NCBI GenBank assembly: GCA_017935345.1
Contig: JAGBHU010000042.1
Location: 62,001 to 126,000 of the forward strand
Length of the DNA stretch: 64,000 nt
Source: Coprococcus sp.
GTDB taxonomy: Bacteria; Bacillota; Clostridia; Lachnospirales; Lachnospiraceae
Direction of reading: 5' to 3'
Shown: positions 20,701 to 29,013 of the stretch, one piece after another
How the letters are laid out: every line of letters starts with the position of its first letter
Position numbering within the stretch: the stretch's first letter is position 1
Position numbers and translations under genes: made by a program
Notes under the pieces: generated by a model
Told to the model about the DNA's origin: nothing
Database searches by the model: none
The model's input: only the letters and a program-made list of their open reading frames with translations

Positions 20701-21383
20701 TTCTCCGGCTCAAAGCTTATATGATTCAAATCAACAACAAATTCATCAGATTTATTTTCGACAGTAATGATCTGTTTTTTCTCATCCTTATCGTCAATCA
20801 GTACAAGGCAGAAATCTGCTCCCACTATATCCAAGCCGTCAATCAGGCTGAAAACCATCTTATCCTCTGATACGTCATTCATATTTACATACCGTACACC
20901 ATGTGGCTTTACATTTGGTCCAATCACATATTCGCTGACAGAAGGCGCTCCTGAACCAAATTTCTGATAGACAACACCTTCAAGTATCTTCTTGAGAAAA
21001 ACTTTTCCATCCTTCGCCGGATATAAGCGCACAGCTTCATTGTCACTAATCCAGTATTCTGTTTTTTTAGCCTTTTTCTGGACCTCAGTTCCTTCCGTCT
21101 CGTCTAAAATAAGATATTCTGCCTTATCCTTTTTCACATTTTTAAATAATATATCCCAATATAATCCGTCAAAGTCCATTTCCGATAAATCAATTTCCAT
21201 ATTGGCAACATATTTTTTTCCGACACATTCTACATTTTCTATTAAATATTCACGCTCAGATTCCTGATAGCCCCCCTGTTTTCTGCACCGGAGCACCACC
21301 ATATCTCTGTCTGCGCTTTTTTTATCTGCTTCAAATTGCAATATTAATTTATTACACCTAATTTCCGCCTTTTGTAATTCCAT
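17718..21383 (-). CDS. Bifunctional GT2 glycosyltransferase / CDP-glycerol glycerophosphotransferase
   Basis: 1221 residues from ATG 21383 (GGAGGG 4 nt upstream). Three parts can be seen: an N-terminal beta-rich region (1-310) with no clear family; a complete GT2 domain (about 318-430) with FTMIIAVYNAEQYL, VDDGSTDDS and the metal-binding MDSDD (about 410); and a C-terminal TagF-like domain (about 854-1215) with LISDRPDVAGDNGEAFFRY, FLQHGITKDDLSGWLNRYNK and TDYSSVAFDFAYLRKPVIY. The His in LQHG is the expected catalytic base of the glycerophosphotransferase family. I infer that it adds a sugar and glycerol-phosphate units in alternation. It follows the AT3 gene by 29 bases and precedes the 866-residue relative by 82 bases. 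Confidence 0.9.
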   Translation of the reverse strand: MELQKAEIRCNKLILQFEADKKSADRDMVVLRCRKQGGYQESEREYLIENVECVGKKYVANMEIDLSEMDFDGLYWDILFKNVKKDKAEYLILDETEGTEVQKKAKKTEYWISDNEAVRLYPAKDGKVFLKKILEGVVYQKFGSGAPSVSEYVIGPNVKPHGVRYVNMNDVSEDKMVFSLIDGLDIVGADFCLVLIDDKDEKKQIITVENKSDEFVVDLNHISFEPEKNYRVYMAAKKGGFYYYFRLRARKSNDIIAEPSSVYYDSDRYKAVYHIGGMQALLYTGASNEGLNLIFGSREFCEQKKKGLPRIAAEKAEYFPFMFTMIIAVYNAEQYLGETIESILNQDIGFKKNIQIVLVDDGSTDDSLTVCNYYADRYQGNIVVKHKENGGVSTARNYGLNFAEGKYINFMDSDDILSENTCRAVWDFFEEKDNYEKTDVVSIPIYQFGAITGAHWQNYKFNKGTRIIDLNKEYGITCMNSAASFIKNKVAKAFRFDESLDHAEDLKYMLQIVPLKMHIGVVAECKYMYRRYPEGIASLVSSGKKKKNFYTNSLNVLVYDTLDKYMAELGYVPKFVQNTLMVDMQWKLKMREFVDGVLTEEEESEYLDKLAGVFKYIDDQVILTQKMIQLEYKYQAIKLKYGYVTKKQVYKDILYSVQNTIIGYASSSRDYIEFIDIKRDKLVMEGYTTVIDSTEEDVIDNYVSVGGTLYKCEKTNIELESKNVFDRLMTCVSYKIELPLDEDVIGKNIYLYTSVNGHMIARRNHMFSKFAPFSKVCDCQYTVKNNYIIKKVKTGFVVEEYSEQAVKDLEQEYIENLKLLREEKENAENYEAVEAIDKAIAVRKAYFEKKAELKKEIWLISDRPDVAGDNGEAFFRYVSSIKPKDVEYYFVIAEGTKDYEEMSKYGNIIPFGSEQLKLYTLFADKLISSQAEDYILNPFEELYDYIRDLLHYKFVFLQHGITKDDLSGWLNRYNKNISLFVTAAKAEYDSIVNGAYYYTDGQVQLTGFPRFDRLIAKKRPEKEIIFMPTWRKNLASGVDAKTGKRIYMKGFTDSDYYKFYQKLISDARIIEALKKKGYKGKFVIHPSNKENAGDFVGNDVISVCYEGVSYREEFIRNALLITDYSSVAFDFAYLRKPVIYTQSDREEFFAEHTYDEGYWDYKEDGFGPVCESYEETVAEIIKAVHDNCVIEEKYEERINQFYDAFDSKNSQRVYEAIRRLK

Positions 21384-21412
21384 ATTTCCCTCCAAATGAA
21401 TACCCGTTTCCG

Positions 21413-22462
21413 CTATGACTTCTTTGCAGTCCTAAAAATTATACCATCAAGCTTCTTCATGGCAAAGTCAAAAATCAAAGCTATAATCAGTGTCACTATA
21501 AATGATGTTACTAAAAATATATACGGTATCTTCGGAACATTATAATGTGCGTTTATAAAGTCCATCGGCAGTCTTTGGAGTATATAAATACTGAATACAT
21601 GATTTCCAAAAAACTGCAATATCCCGTTATTAATACTGATTTTCATTGAGAAAAGCAGCAACAGCATCATAAACATACATGCCCACAGCTCATAGTACCA
21701 TATCGACTGTAAAAAATTCTTGTGAACCAGATAATAGACAGCTCCGCATATGCCTATTACCCCAAGCCAGATAACCTCATTCTTCATGCAGATTTTATCA
21801 ATCTTATCCTTAAATAGTGCATACCACAGACCAAAACAGTAAGTAAGCATTGTGTTATAATAATAACCCGGTCTGTGCTTTGATATAAACAGTATTGCAA
21901 GCACTACAAGCACAGTCGTAACCACTGCCGCTAAATAATGGTTTTTTCTAAATATAATAAACGCAATAAATGTGGCTGCATATGCTATCAGAATTGCAAG
22001 TATATACCAATTACTGTTTCCTATTGATTCCCAGCCTATCAATGACCAAAGCACCTTACTTAACGTCATTTCACGTTTAATAATAAGATTAAGCCCTACA
22101 AACAGCAAAACAGCAATATCAAAATGCAGCAATACCTTAAGTAATCTGTTTGTCGGTATCTTTTTGATATAGTTTGTCCCCTTTTTCATGACAGACTGCA
22201 TAATTCCATATCCTGAGAAAAACAGAAACGGAACAACTATCATCTGTGCCAGATATGTCTGGAGTCCCAAATAATATTCGGAATTTGCATCCGTTAAATG
22301 CATATATGCCTTCGCATGACTGAAAAATACCATCACAACAAAGATTCCCTTGATTGCATTTGACTTTTCAAGTGATGCATAGTCCTCAAAAAATTCATTT
22401 TCCTTTTTAACTTCTGCCCCTATCACACAAAGCAAAACCAGTAATAACAAAAATACCGTCAT
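21413..22462 (-). CDS. Acyltransferase-3 family membrane protein
   Basis: 349 residues, about ten hydrophobic segments. After a first helix (1-16) the AT3 core begins with SNAIKGIFVVMVFFSHAKAY, where the His in FFSHA corresponds to the conserved catalytic His of the family, and PFLFFSGYGIMQS (about 78-90) matches the FF-x-S-G-F motif. Such proteins move an acyl group, usually acetyl, to sugars or polymers on the outside of the membrane. AAGGAG lies 6 nt before the ATG. It lies 13 bases behind the YfhO-like gene. Confidence 0.85.
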   Translation of the reverse strand: MTVFLLLLVLLCVIGAEVKKENEFFEDYASLEKSNAIKGIFVVMVFFSHAKAYMHLTDANSEYYLGLQTYLAQMIVVPFLFFSGYGIMQSVMKKGTNYIKKIPTNRLLKVLLHFDIAVLLFVGLNLIIKREMTLSKVLWSLIGWESIGNSNWYILAILIAYAATFIAFIIFRKNHYLAAVVTTVLVVLAILFISKHRPGYYYNTMLTYCFGLWYALFKDKIDKICMKNEVIWLGVIGICGAVYYLVHKNFLQSIWYYELWACMFMMLLLLFSMKISINNGILQFFGNHVFSIYILQRLPMDFINAHYNVPKIPYIFLVTSFIVTLIIALIFDFAMKKLDGIIFRTAKKS

Positions 22463-22475
22463 CGCTATCTCCTTT

Positions 22476-25280
22476 TTATCTCTGTTTCATCGTATTTTTA
22501 CCACTCCTGCGATAAAAAATGATCAATACAACAAATAGTATAAGTCCCAACATCGCCACATAGAAACCAACTTTGACATATGGAGCTTCATACTTCAACT
22601 CTATTTCATGTTCTCCTGCATCCAAATGGACACCTGAATACATCACATTAACCCGAAGCAGCTCCCGCTCCTGTCCGTCAACATAGCATTTCCATCCTTT
22701 AGAATATGGCACCGACATACATAGCAGCTTGGCGCTTCCCAAGTGAACAGTTCCCCGTATATGATTCGAAGAAACCGTTACCGACTTCATAGCGTCCTCT
22801 TTCAACATCTGTATCCGGTCCTTGAAATTTTCCATCGGCTGACAGATCACATTGAACTCATCAAATGAATATACACCCTTTTGTGAAAATTTCAGCTTTA
22901 CGCTGTTTCTTTCCTCGTCAGCATAATAAAGATTGAGCAAATAGTCCTCTCTGCCCTCCGCATATGCATCCTTATCCGTATAATGTGTAAAATAATTTGA
23001 CGTACTGCCTGCAAATGCAGATATTACAGTCTGCGTAGCAGGGGTATAGTATTTCTCATTCCGCTTAGCTACCAGCTTGTCATAAGCAGACAACTCGTCA
23101 AATTCTTCTTCACTCATAAAATCATTTGCCGAGCGGCTTTCAAAGGCAAATCCCTTTAATTCTACATATAGCTCTGAATTTGCCGGACAGTCAAAGGTCA
23201 ATGTAACTGTTGCATTATTTTCCTTAACGACAAGAGAATCCTCTTTGATCTCTACATTACTGTCTCCTGTCAGCTCATATGACAGCATCTTATCACTATA
23301 TTCAAGTTCGCCACTGCTTAATTTACTTATATCGCCTGCTTTCTCCTGATATTCTGAAGCTATCACTGCACTCTGAAGCATAGCCTGCTGACGTTTTGCC
23401 ACTGTCAATTCCTGATATTCTTCTTCACTGATTACACTGTCATAAGTGTATCCAAATGGAAGGGAATACTCGGTTTTATATAAATCATATACACCGTTTT
23501 CTCCCTCTGCCGAAGCTACATAGGAAAATGGATATGGCACAGCCGCTTTTTCACTGTCCGTCTGACCTGCCACCAGATATTTGCCGCTTGCGAGTGGTAT
23601 CAGCATCGAACGGGAATCAAGTCCCTGAAAATAGTCAGCCACCTCGGAGTATGCATTGTTATACTGCATAAACTCTACAATATAAGGATTCACAAGGCTC
23701 CAGTAAAGCGTTGTATTACTCTGTCCGGATTTAATAAAATAATTCTTCTGCTTATTGTTAAGCTTTACATCATCCATTCTGTAGAAGCTGTTATCTTTTA
23801 TCAGTTTCCATGCCTTCATTCTGTCTTCTGCAAGAGTTTCATATACCTTCCCCGCATCAATAAATTCCTTGAGATAATTTTTCTCAACAAAGGAATATCT
23901 GTAATATGCCATTTCAAATACACATAGTATTGTCAATGCACCTACAACCGCCTTTTGCAGCCAATTTTTGGATATTATATATTCCTTGATACGAATATCA
24001 CCAAATCCATTACTGCATAACACAAACAACACGCATATCAGCATTATGACACAGGCGGACATCGTTTCCTCTGTACGTGCTTTGGAAAGCATCAGGCAAA
24101 TAAAGCAATATATCACACAGCTTATACATACTGTATATTTCTTTTTGTTTTCTGCTTCCAACAGGTACGGAAAACCCCTAACAAATGCAAAGGCAACAAA
24201 AAATGCCCACGCAAATGACCAACGGTTGCATACATAGCCAAATCCATTCATTACATGACCGGCTACCGGCAATAACATAAACAGGAAGAACAATCCCAAC
24301 TGCCATTTCAGCCATGATTTTTCTTTTTTGTGAAACAGCATTGCCGCAGTACCCACATACGCCAACGGAGAAATACCTATATACATCCAGTTGGACATAC
24401 TCTCTGTTCCCACAAATGTGCCAAACAAGGTCTCATACTGACCGATATAATAAAAAGGATTAAAAATATATGCATCACTAACCCTTTTATTTTCCAAAAA
24501 ATTAAGTGCATTTGGCAGGAATAAAACGGAGGCGAGCATTACACCGATTAGTGCAAATCCGGCATATTTTACAATTAAGACCAGAATCCGTTTGGCTTTC
24601 CTGTTTTCCTTCTCCGAAAATACTCTGATACAGACATAAAAGATTGTAAGCAATACCAGAATATAGAAAAAATAAAAGTTGGAAACAGCCGCCAAAAATA
24701 TGGAAATAATATAAACAAACGGCTTTCTTCCCTTCAGTATATCTTCGACACCTGCCAAAATCAACGGCAGCCATATCATTGGACATATAAAAAACGGATG
24801 TCTTATACTCGCTACGATTGAATATGCACAAAAAGCATACATCATTGCCCCATATAGCGAATATGTCTTTTTACAGCGCATTCTTTTTGCATATACTAAA
24901 AATGCCGCTCCAGCCGCATAAATTCTAAGTATAATTGATATCGCATAGCCTACTTCTGCATAAGAAACCGGTGTTACAACGGAAATCAGAGCAAACGGAT
25001 CGCCGAACACATAGTAACCAAGTGTTGTAATGATGTCCGCGCCATAGCCTATTCCAAATTCCCACATTGGTATAACAACCTTATGAGTATCTATAATACC
25101 CTTTATAATATCCCTTACCCATGTCCCGAAATATACAAATGCATTGTAATGCTGGTATAATCCGTCATTATTCCATACAAAAGACTTTTTATACAAAATA
25201 AAAAATGAAAATACAAACATGGAAACAATTATGAAAAGTATTGTATATCTTATATAAAATTTTGTATTTTCTCTTTTCAT
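22476..25280 (-). CDS. YfhO family membrane protein
   Basis: 934 residues. The N-terminal half has about ten or more membrane segments, beginning at 8-28, with the motif FVYFGTWVRDI and YYVFGDPFALIS typical of the YfhO family (GT-C-like fold). The second half (about 480-900) is a soluble extracytoplasmic domain ending in FRGTVHL-like/CSVPYSKGWKCYVDGQ and GEHEIELKYEAP, then a final membrane helix (about 905-928). In Bacillus and Listeria, YfhO proteins decorate lipoteichoic acid with sugars from a lipid-linked donor; I infer a similar job here. The ATG lies 4 bases after the tagD stop with GGAGG upstream. Confidence 0.85.
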   Translation of the reverse strand: MKRENTKFYIRYTILFIIVSMFVFSFFILYKKSFVWNNDGLYQHYNAFVYFGTWVRDIIKGIIDTHKVVIPMWEFGIGYGADIITTLGYYVFGDPFALISVVTPVSYAEVGYAISIILRIYAAGAAFLVYAKRMRCKKTYSLYGAMMYAFCAYSIVASIRHPFFICPMIWLPLILAGVEDILKGRKPFVYIISIFLAAVSNFYFFYILVLLTIFYVCIRVFSEKENRKAKRILVLIVKYAGFALIGVMLASVLFLPNALNFLENKRVSDAYIFNPFYYIGQYETLFGTFVGTESMSNWMYIGISPLAYVGTAAMLFHKKEKSWLKWQLGLFFLFMLLPVAGHVMNGFGYVCNRWSFAWAFFVAFAFVRGFPYLLEAENKKKYTVCISCVIYCFICLMLSKARTEETMSACVIMLICVLFVLCSNGFGDIRIKEYIISKNWLQKAVVGALTILCVFEMAYYRYSFVEKNYLKEFIDAGKVYETLAEDRMKAWKLIKDNSFYRMDDVKLNNKQKNYFIKSGQSNTTLYWSLVNPYIVEFMQYNNAYSEVADYFQGLDSRSMLIPLASGKYLVAGQTDSEKAAVPYPFSYVASAEGENGVYDLYKTEYSLPFGYTYDSVISEEEYQELTVAKRQQAMLQSAVIASEYQEKAGDISKLSSGELEYSDKMLSYELTGDSNVEIKEDSLVVKENNATVTLTFDCPANSELYVELKGFAFESRSANDFMSEEEFDELSAYDKLVAKRNEKYYTPATQTVISAFAGSTSNYFTHYTDKDAYAEGREDYLLNLYYADEERNSVKLKFSQKGVYSFDEFNVICQPMENFKDRIQMLKEDAMKSVTVSSNHIRGTVHLGSAKLLCMSVPYSKGWKCYVDGQERELLRVNVMYSGVHLDAGEHEIELKYEAPYVKVGFYVAMLGLILFVVLIIFYRRSGKNTMKQR

Positions 25281-25284
25281 AATT

Positions 25285-25716
25285 TTACCCCTCCGGAAGT
25301 TGTTCTACGCCCTTTATAGCCTCCTTAAGTCCCAGTTCATCCTTTATCTTGCTTGTCGAAATTCCCGGTGTACGGTCAAGAAATACCAACTCACAATAAT
25401 CCTTCAGATAATCAAACTTGTCACTTCCTGCCCAGTCGCCACCCATCACAACCGTATCGATATGATATTCCTTCACATCATCTATCTTCTGCTCCCAACA
25501 GGTTTCAGGAATAACCAAATCCACATATCGTATGGCTTCAAGCATCTTCTTTCTTGTCTCGTAAGAATGATACGCTACCTTACCCTTGCCTGCATTAAAC
25601 TCATCTGTAGAAAGTGCAACTACCAGATAATCACCAAGTGCCTTTGCTCTCTGCAATAATCTGATATGACCATAATGAAGCAAATCAAATGTTCCGTATG
25701 TCAATACCCGTTTCAT
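25285..25716 (-). CDS. tagD: Glycerol-3-phosphate cytidylyltransferase
   Basis: 143 residues, the normal size. Makes CDP-glycerol from CTP and glycerol 3-phosphate, the donor used by the TagF-like enzymes. It shows the cytidylyltransferase signatures YGTFDLLHYGHIRLL (7-21, the HxGH site), a TDEFN turn, RKKMLEAIRYVD, GGDWAGSDKFD and the C-terminal RTPGISTSKIK (ISTT/S motif). Its presence inside the cluster argues strongly that the polymer contains glycerol phosphate. Confidence 0.95.
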   Translation of the reverse strand: MKRVLTYGTFDLLHYGHIRLLQRAKALGDYLVVALSTDEFNAGKGKVAYHSYETRKKMLEAIRYVDLVIPETCWEQKIDDVKEYHIDTVVMGGDWAGSDKFDYLKDYCELVFLDRTPGISTSKIKDELGLKEAIKGVEQLPEG

Positions 25717-25742
25717 TTATTGTTCTCTTCCTCCTTAAAACA

Positions 25743-26465
25743 TTATACTCCGGTTTCAATGGTCTTACCAAGTATATTATCACAGAACATATCCGCCATT
25801 TCCTTTGCATGTTCCCTAATGAAAAAATGGTTTTCTCCCATCTCTACAATCTTCCCCTGCTTTCCCAGAAACGGCTTCCATGCTTCTGTATGCGCAGTAG
25901 GGATATCCTTGGATGAATAGAAAAACAATGCCGGTACATCAAGCTCTATCTTCCTGCTCATCTTGTAATCACCTATCAGATTATAATCAGCTCTGACCGG
26001 GTCAAAATAAAGCTTCTTGAAAAATCTGTTTTTCAACATGACCGGCATACACTTTTCAAAACCACCCATATCCTGAATAAGCTTCATAAAAGTCTCGTCA
26101 TCACTCATAAAATATTCTTTTGATTCCCATTCATGGTCAGGCGATTCATGAGAAGCAAGCATCACACCTACAGGCTTCTTTACAAGCAGCTCCTGTGCGA
26201 TCAGCTCATATGCCACAATACTTCCCATACTATATCCAAACAATGCAATATCTGCATCTTCCTCTATCCTGTCATTGATTTGACCTGCAACCTCCGATAC
26301 CATTTCATAAAAAGTTTCATAAAATGGTTCACTGATTCTTCTTCCGTGACCGCTGTATTCTATTTTCTCTGCAATGATTCCCTCAGGCAAAAAACTACAG
26401 AACTCTTCAAAGAGCTCTGTAGTACCCCCTGCATAAGGAATACAGAACAATTGAAGTTTTCTCAT
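25743..26465 (-). CDS. Type II thioesterase (alpha/beta hydrolase, GrsT-like)
   Basis: 240 residues from ATG 26465 (GGGAG 8 nt upstream). It opens with LQLFCIPYAGGTTELFEEF, the classic GrsT/RedJ-type start, has the nucleophile elbow GYSMGS (Ser about 84) and the catalytic His in GENHFFIREH near the C-terminus. Such enzymes free carrier proteins from stalled or wrong acyl groups in nonribosomal-peptide and polyketide assembly. In this locus the only carrier protein is the 74-residue ACP at 30667, so I infer that it proofreads that ACP. A thioesterase is not part of standard dlt operons. Confidence 0.88.
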   Translation of the reverse strand: MRKLQLFCIPYAGGTTELFEEFCSFLPEGIIAEKIEYSGHGRRISEPFYETFYEMVSEVAGQINDRIEEDADIALFGYSMGSIVAYELIAQELLVKKPVGVMLASHESPDHEWESKEYFMSDDETFMKLIQDMGGFEKCMPVMLKNRFFKKLYFDPVRADYNLIGDYKMSRKIELDVPALFFYSSKDIPTAHTEAWKPFLGKQGKIVEMGENHFFIREHAKEMADMFCDNILGKTIETGV

Positions 26466-26523
26466 CTCTGTATCTCCCTTTTGTCTGACAAATTTTTTAT
26501 CATTCATCAGACATTATAAAATG

Positions 26524-27528
26524 TTATTCTGTCTTTCTCTTTGTTGGATATATCATCTTATCCATAACAATTTTTATCGGTTTTATTGATAACACACAGG
26601 TTACCAAACATGAAATAATAAGCACCAATATCAGATAGTGTTCCGGCCAAACCGACTTAACCCACTTCTCTCCCTCAAACATACCAAAGAACAACAGCAT
26701 AGGTATATAGTGAAGTGTATATACCTGCATGGTTCTGCCGCCCCATGTTGTCAATATGCTATGAACAGACGGCATAACCGCTATCCATGCAAATACAATT
26801 ATCATGGCAGCCACATACCAGACAAGTCTGAGTAATCCGCCGTAATCAGCATATTTTGCAAGTCCGTCATATGCAAACTTACCCTTCAATATCTTAAGGA
26901 GCCAGTTTATATCGTCTATCTTCACAACGGATATAACAGCTACTGCCGCAAGAATCACAAGCGAAATAATCTTCACATAAATCTTTCCCGTAACTTTCAG
27001 AATATCCTCCGGCTTCAGATAATAGCCCAGTAAAAATATAGGATAAAAGACCGCTATTCTGCTAAGTGACAAATATGTTCCGATATCCGTTGCATATCCT
27101 GTAACACATGCAAATATTACGGTGGCTGTCATCATATATACAGGACTGAACTGTTTGAAAAACACGGTAAGAAGATAAAATATAAATACTGCAAATGCAT
27201 ACCAGGAAACATCATTCATAGAGAAATATTCAAATTCCAGCTTTTTATGACTGATGACCTTTATCAAAAACAACGCATACTTCGTAATCACAAACATTAA
27301 AAAGAAACTGAATATCTTGTCATATCTCTTTTCATTAATTGTCCTCTTGGCAAATAAACCTGACATAAATATAAATCCCGGCATATGAAAGGTATATATA
27401 AAGAATATAATACTTTTCGCAGTCTTCATATCATCAAATCTTGCAAAGAAATGACCGATTACTACACATGCAATAAAGAAGAATTTTAAATTGTCCCATT
27501 TTGCTATTCTTACTTTTTTCTCCTGCAT
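26524..27528 (-). CDS. Acyltransferase-3 family membrane protein
   Basis: 334 residues from ATG 27528 (GGGAG 8 nt upstream); an ORF start at 27594 lies inside the neighbouring gene. AT3 signatures are AKWDNLKFFFIACVVIGHFF (9-28; conserved His in IGHF) and MPGFIFMSGLF (about 48-58). About ten membrane helices. It belongs to the group often called fucose-4-O-acetylase-like because of the WDNLK start. It sits 19 bases behind the SGNH protein and probably acts on the same extracellular polymer. Confidence 0.85.
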   Translation of the reverse strand: MQEKKVRIAKWDNLKFFFIACVVIGHFFARFDDMKTAKSIIFFIYTFHMPGFIFMSGLFAKRTINEKRYDKIFSFFLMFVITKYALFLIKVISHKKLEFEYFSMNDVSWYAFAVFIFYLLTVFFKQFSPVYMMTATVIFACVTGYATDIGTYLSLSRIAVFYPIFLLGYYLKPEDILKVTGKIYVKIISLVILAAVAVISVVKIDDINWLLKILKGKFAYDGLAKYADYGGLLRLVWYVAAMIIVFAWIAVMPSVHSILTTWGGRTMQVYTLHYIPMLLFFGMFEGEKWVKSVWPEHYLILVLIISCLVTCVLSIKPIKIVMDKMIYPTKRKTE

Positions 27529-27547
27529 ATCAATATCTCCCATATCT

Positions 27548-29002
27548 TTAACGAAGCCGCATGGTTCCGGTTTCGTCCACATAAAGCGTAGCACATCTTA
27601 TTGTCTTATTGGAATCTGCACGATATATAATCATATTTATTCCACGCATCGCATACGCCGTTTTATTTCCTGCCACATATGTTTTTGTTTCGCTCTCAAT
27701 ATCGGTCACATCACTAAGCAGCTTAAAGCTCTTGCCATCACTAAACTTCCCGATATATTCAATCGGTTCTGTAGCGGTTTCCTTATATTCGCATTTATCA
27801 TCTTTGATATATGCTACATAATTATCCTTTATTTCCGATACATCAATGCCAATATTTGCAAATTCTGTTTTTATCTCATCACTAAGTCCGGCACTGATGT
27901 CCCCGCTTGCCTGAAGCGCGATTTCATAGTCTGAACCCTGCAACAGTTTTAAAAACGCTACAGCATCCGTCTCCGTTCTAAGCCATTTATTTTCAAAGTC
28001 TGCTCTAAAACGGTTCATCTCTGCCTCATCATAATAGGCTTCCTTTCTGGAATCTCTGTACTCATATCTTTCCAAAAGGTATTCACACAGATAGTCCGTC
28101 AGCTTGCTTGTCCCACGAATGTTTAAATGGTCAGGGTCTGCAAAATCTTTAGGAATATCAAGGTCAATCGCCTCGACAAGCTCCTTGGAATTAAAATCCA
28201 GATAATCCAATCCATATTCTTCCGCAAGTTCTGCAGCGCCTAACTGCTTCGTTCTGTTCCAACTACGTTTCGGTGTTTTAATAAGCACCAGATGAATATC
28301 ATTTTCTTTACAATAATCTACAATCCAGACAAAATATTTCTTCTGGTTTTCATTCATTGTAAGCTCTGAATCAATCTCTCCACCATCCGTTACAATATCC
28401 TCATATATAATATCATTCCTTACTTCACCACGAAGAGCAGTTCCTTTAAAAAGCGAAGATTCCATGTTTTCATAATCGAAATCTCCCTGTTCCAGCTCAT
28501 CCCATCTGCTGTGATACTGAAATATCGAGAAAATATTTTCCCATTTCTCCTGCAAATCAGAGCCTTTCGTGTATTCCCATATCAAATCCAGCTTGTTTTT
28601 GCTAAATGGTACATTATCAATCGTCTTTCTGAAACGAGAATCCTCCTCCTGCTCATAAAGCATACTGATATCAAGAATTGCCGTAGAGAAATCCTGTGTT
28701 TTATCCAGTTCCTTCAAATAAAAATATGTGCAAAGCATCGGCTGAGAACCTGTTGCGGTTCCAAATGCAGATATTCCATACTTATCCAACATTCTTAAAG
28801 CAGACATTCCATAAACCATCTGACTGCTTCCGAGGATACATACATCGATGGAATTATCCTCTAATTCATAAAATTCCTCCATCATATATGTCTCGCTGCA
28901 TCCAACCAGCCATTTCGCCCTAAAGACATTCGATATATAATTAAATATCAACACAAATATACATATAAATGCTATTGCTTTTAAAATATTTTTCTTTTTC
29001 AT
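27548..29002 (-). CDS. Membrane-anchored SGNH-fold acyltransferase (DltD/AlgX-like)
   Basis: 484 residues. One N-terminal membrane helix (about 7-25) is followed by an extracytoplasmic SGNH-type domain: DVCILGSSQMVYGM (about 53-66) carries the nucleophile Ser in G-S-S, and DPDHLNIRGTSKL (about 290) carries the paired catalytic Asp and His. The C-terminal about 150 residues have no known match to me. Proteins of this type stand next to an MBOAT in dlt, alginate and cellulose acetylation loci and finish acyl transfer outside the cell. It is 11 bases downstream of the MBOAT gene, which supports that role. Confidence 0.82.
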   Translation of the reverse strand: MKKKNILKAIAFICIFVLIFNYISNVFRAKWLVGCSETYMMEEFYELEDNSIDVCILGSSQMVYGMSALRMLDKYGISAFGTATGSQPMLCTYFYLKELDKTQDFSTAILDISMLYEQEEDSRFRKTIDNVPFSKNKLDLIWEYTKGSDLQEKWENIFSIFQYHSRWDELEQGDFDYENMESSLFKGTALRGEVRNDIIYEDIVTDGGEIDSELTMNENQKKYFVWIVDYCKENDIHLVLIKTPKRSWNRTKQLGAAELAEEYGLDYLDFNSKELVEAIDLDIPKDFADPDHLNIRGTSKLTDYLCEYLLERYEYRDSRKEAYYDEAEMNRFRADFENKWLRTETDAVAFLKLLQGSDYEIALQASGDISAGLSDEIKTEFANIGIDVSEIKDNYVAYIKDDKCEYKETATEPIEYIGKFSDGKSFKLLSDVTDIESETKTYVAGNKTAYAMRGINMIIYRADSNKTIRCATLYVDETGTMRLR

Positions 29003-29013
29003 ATTTCACTCCA

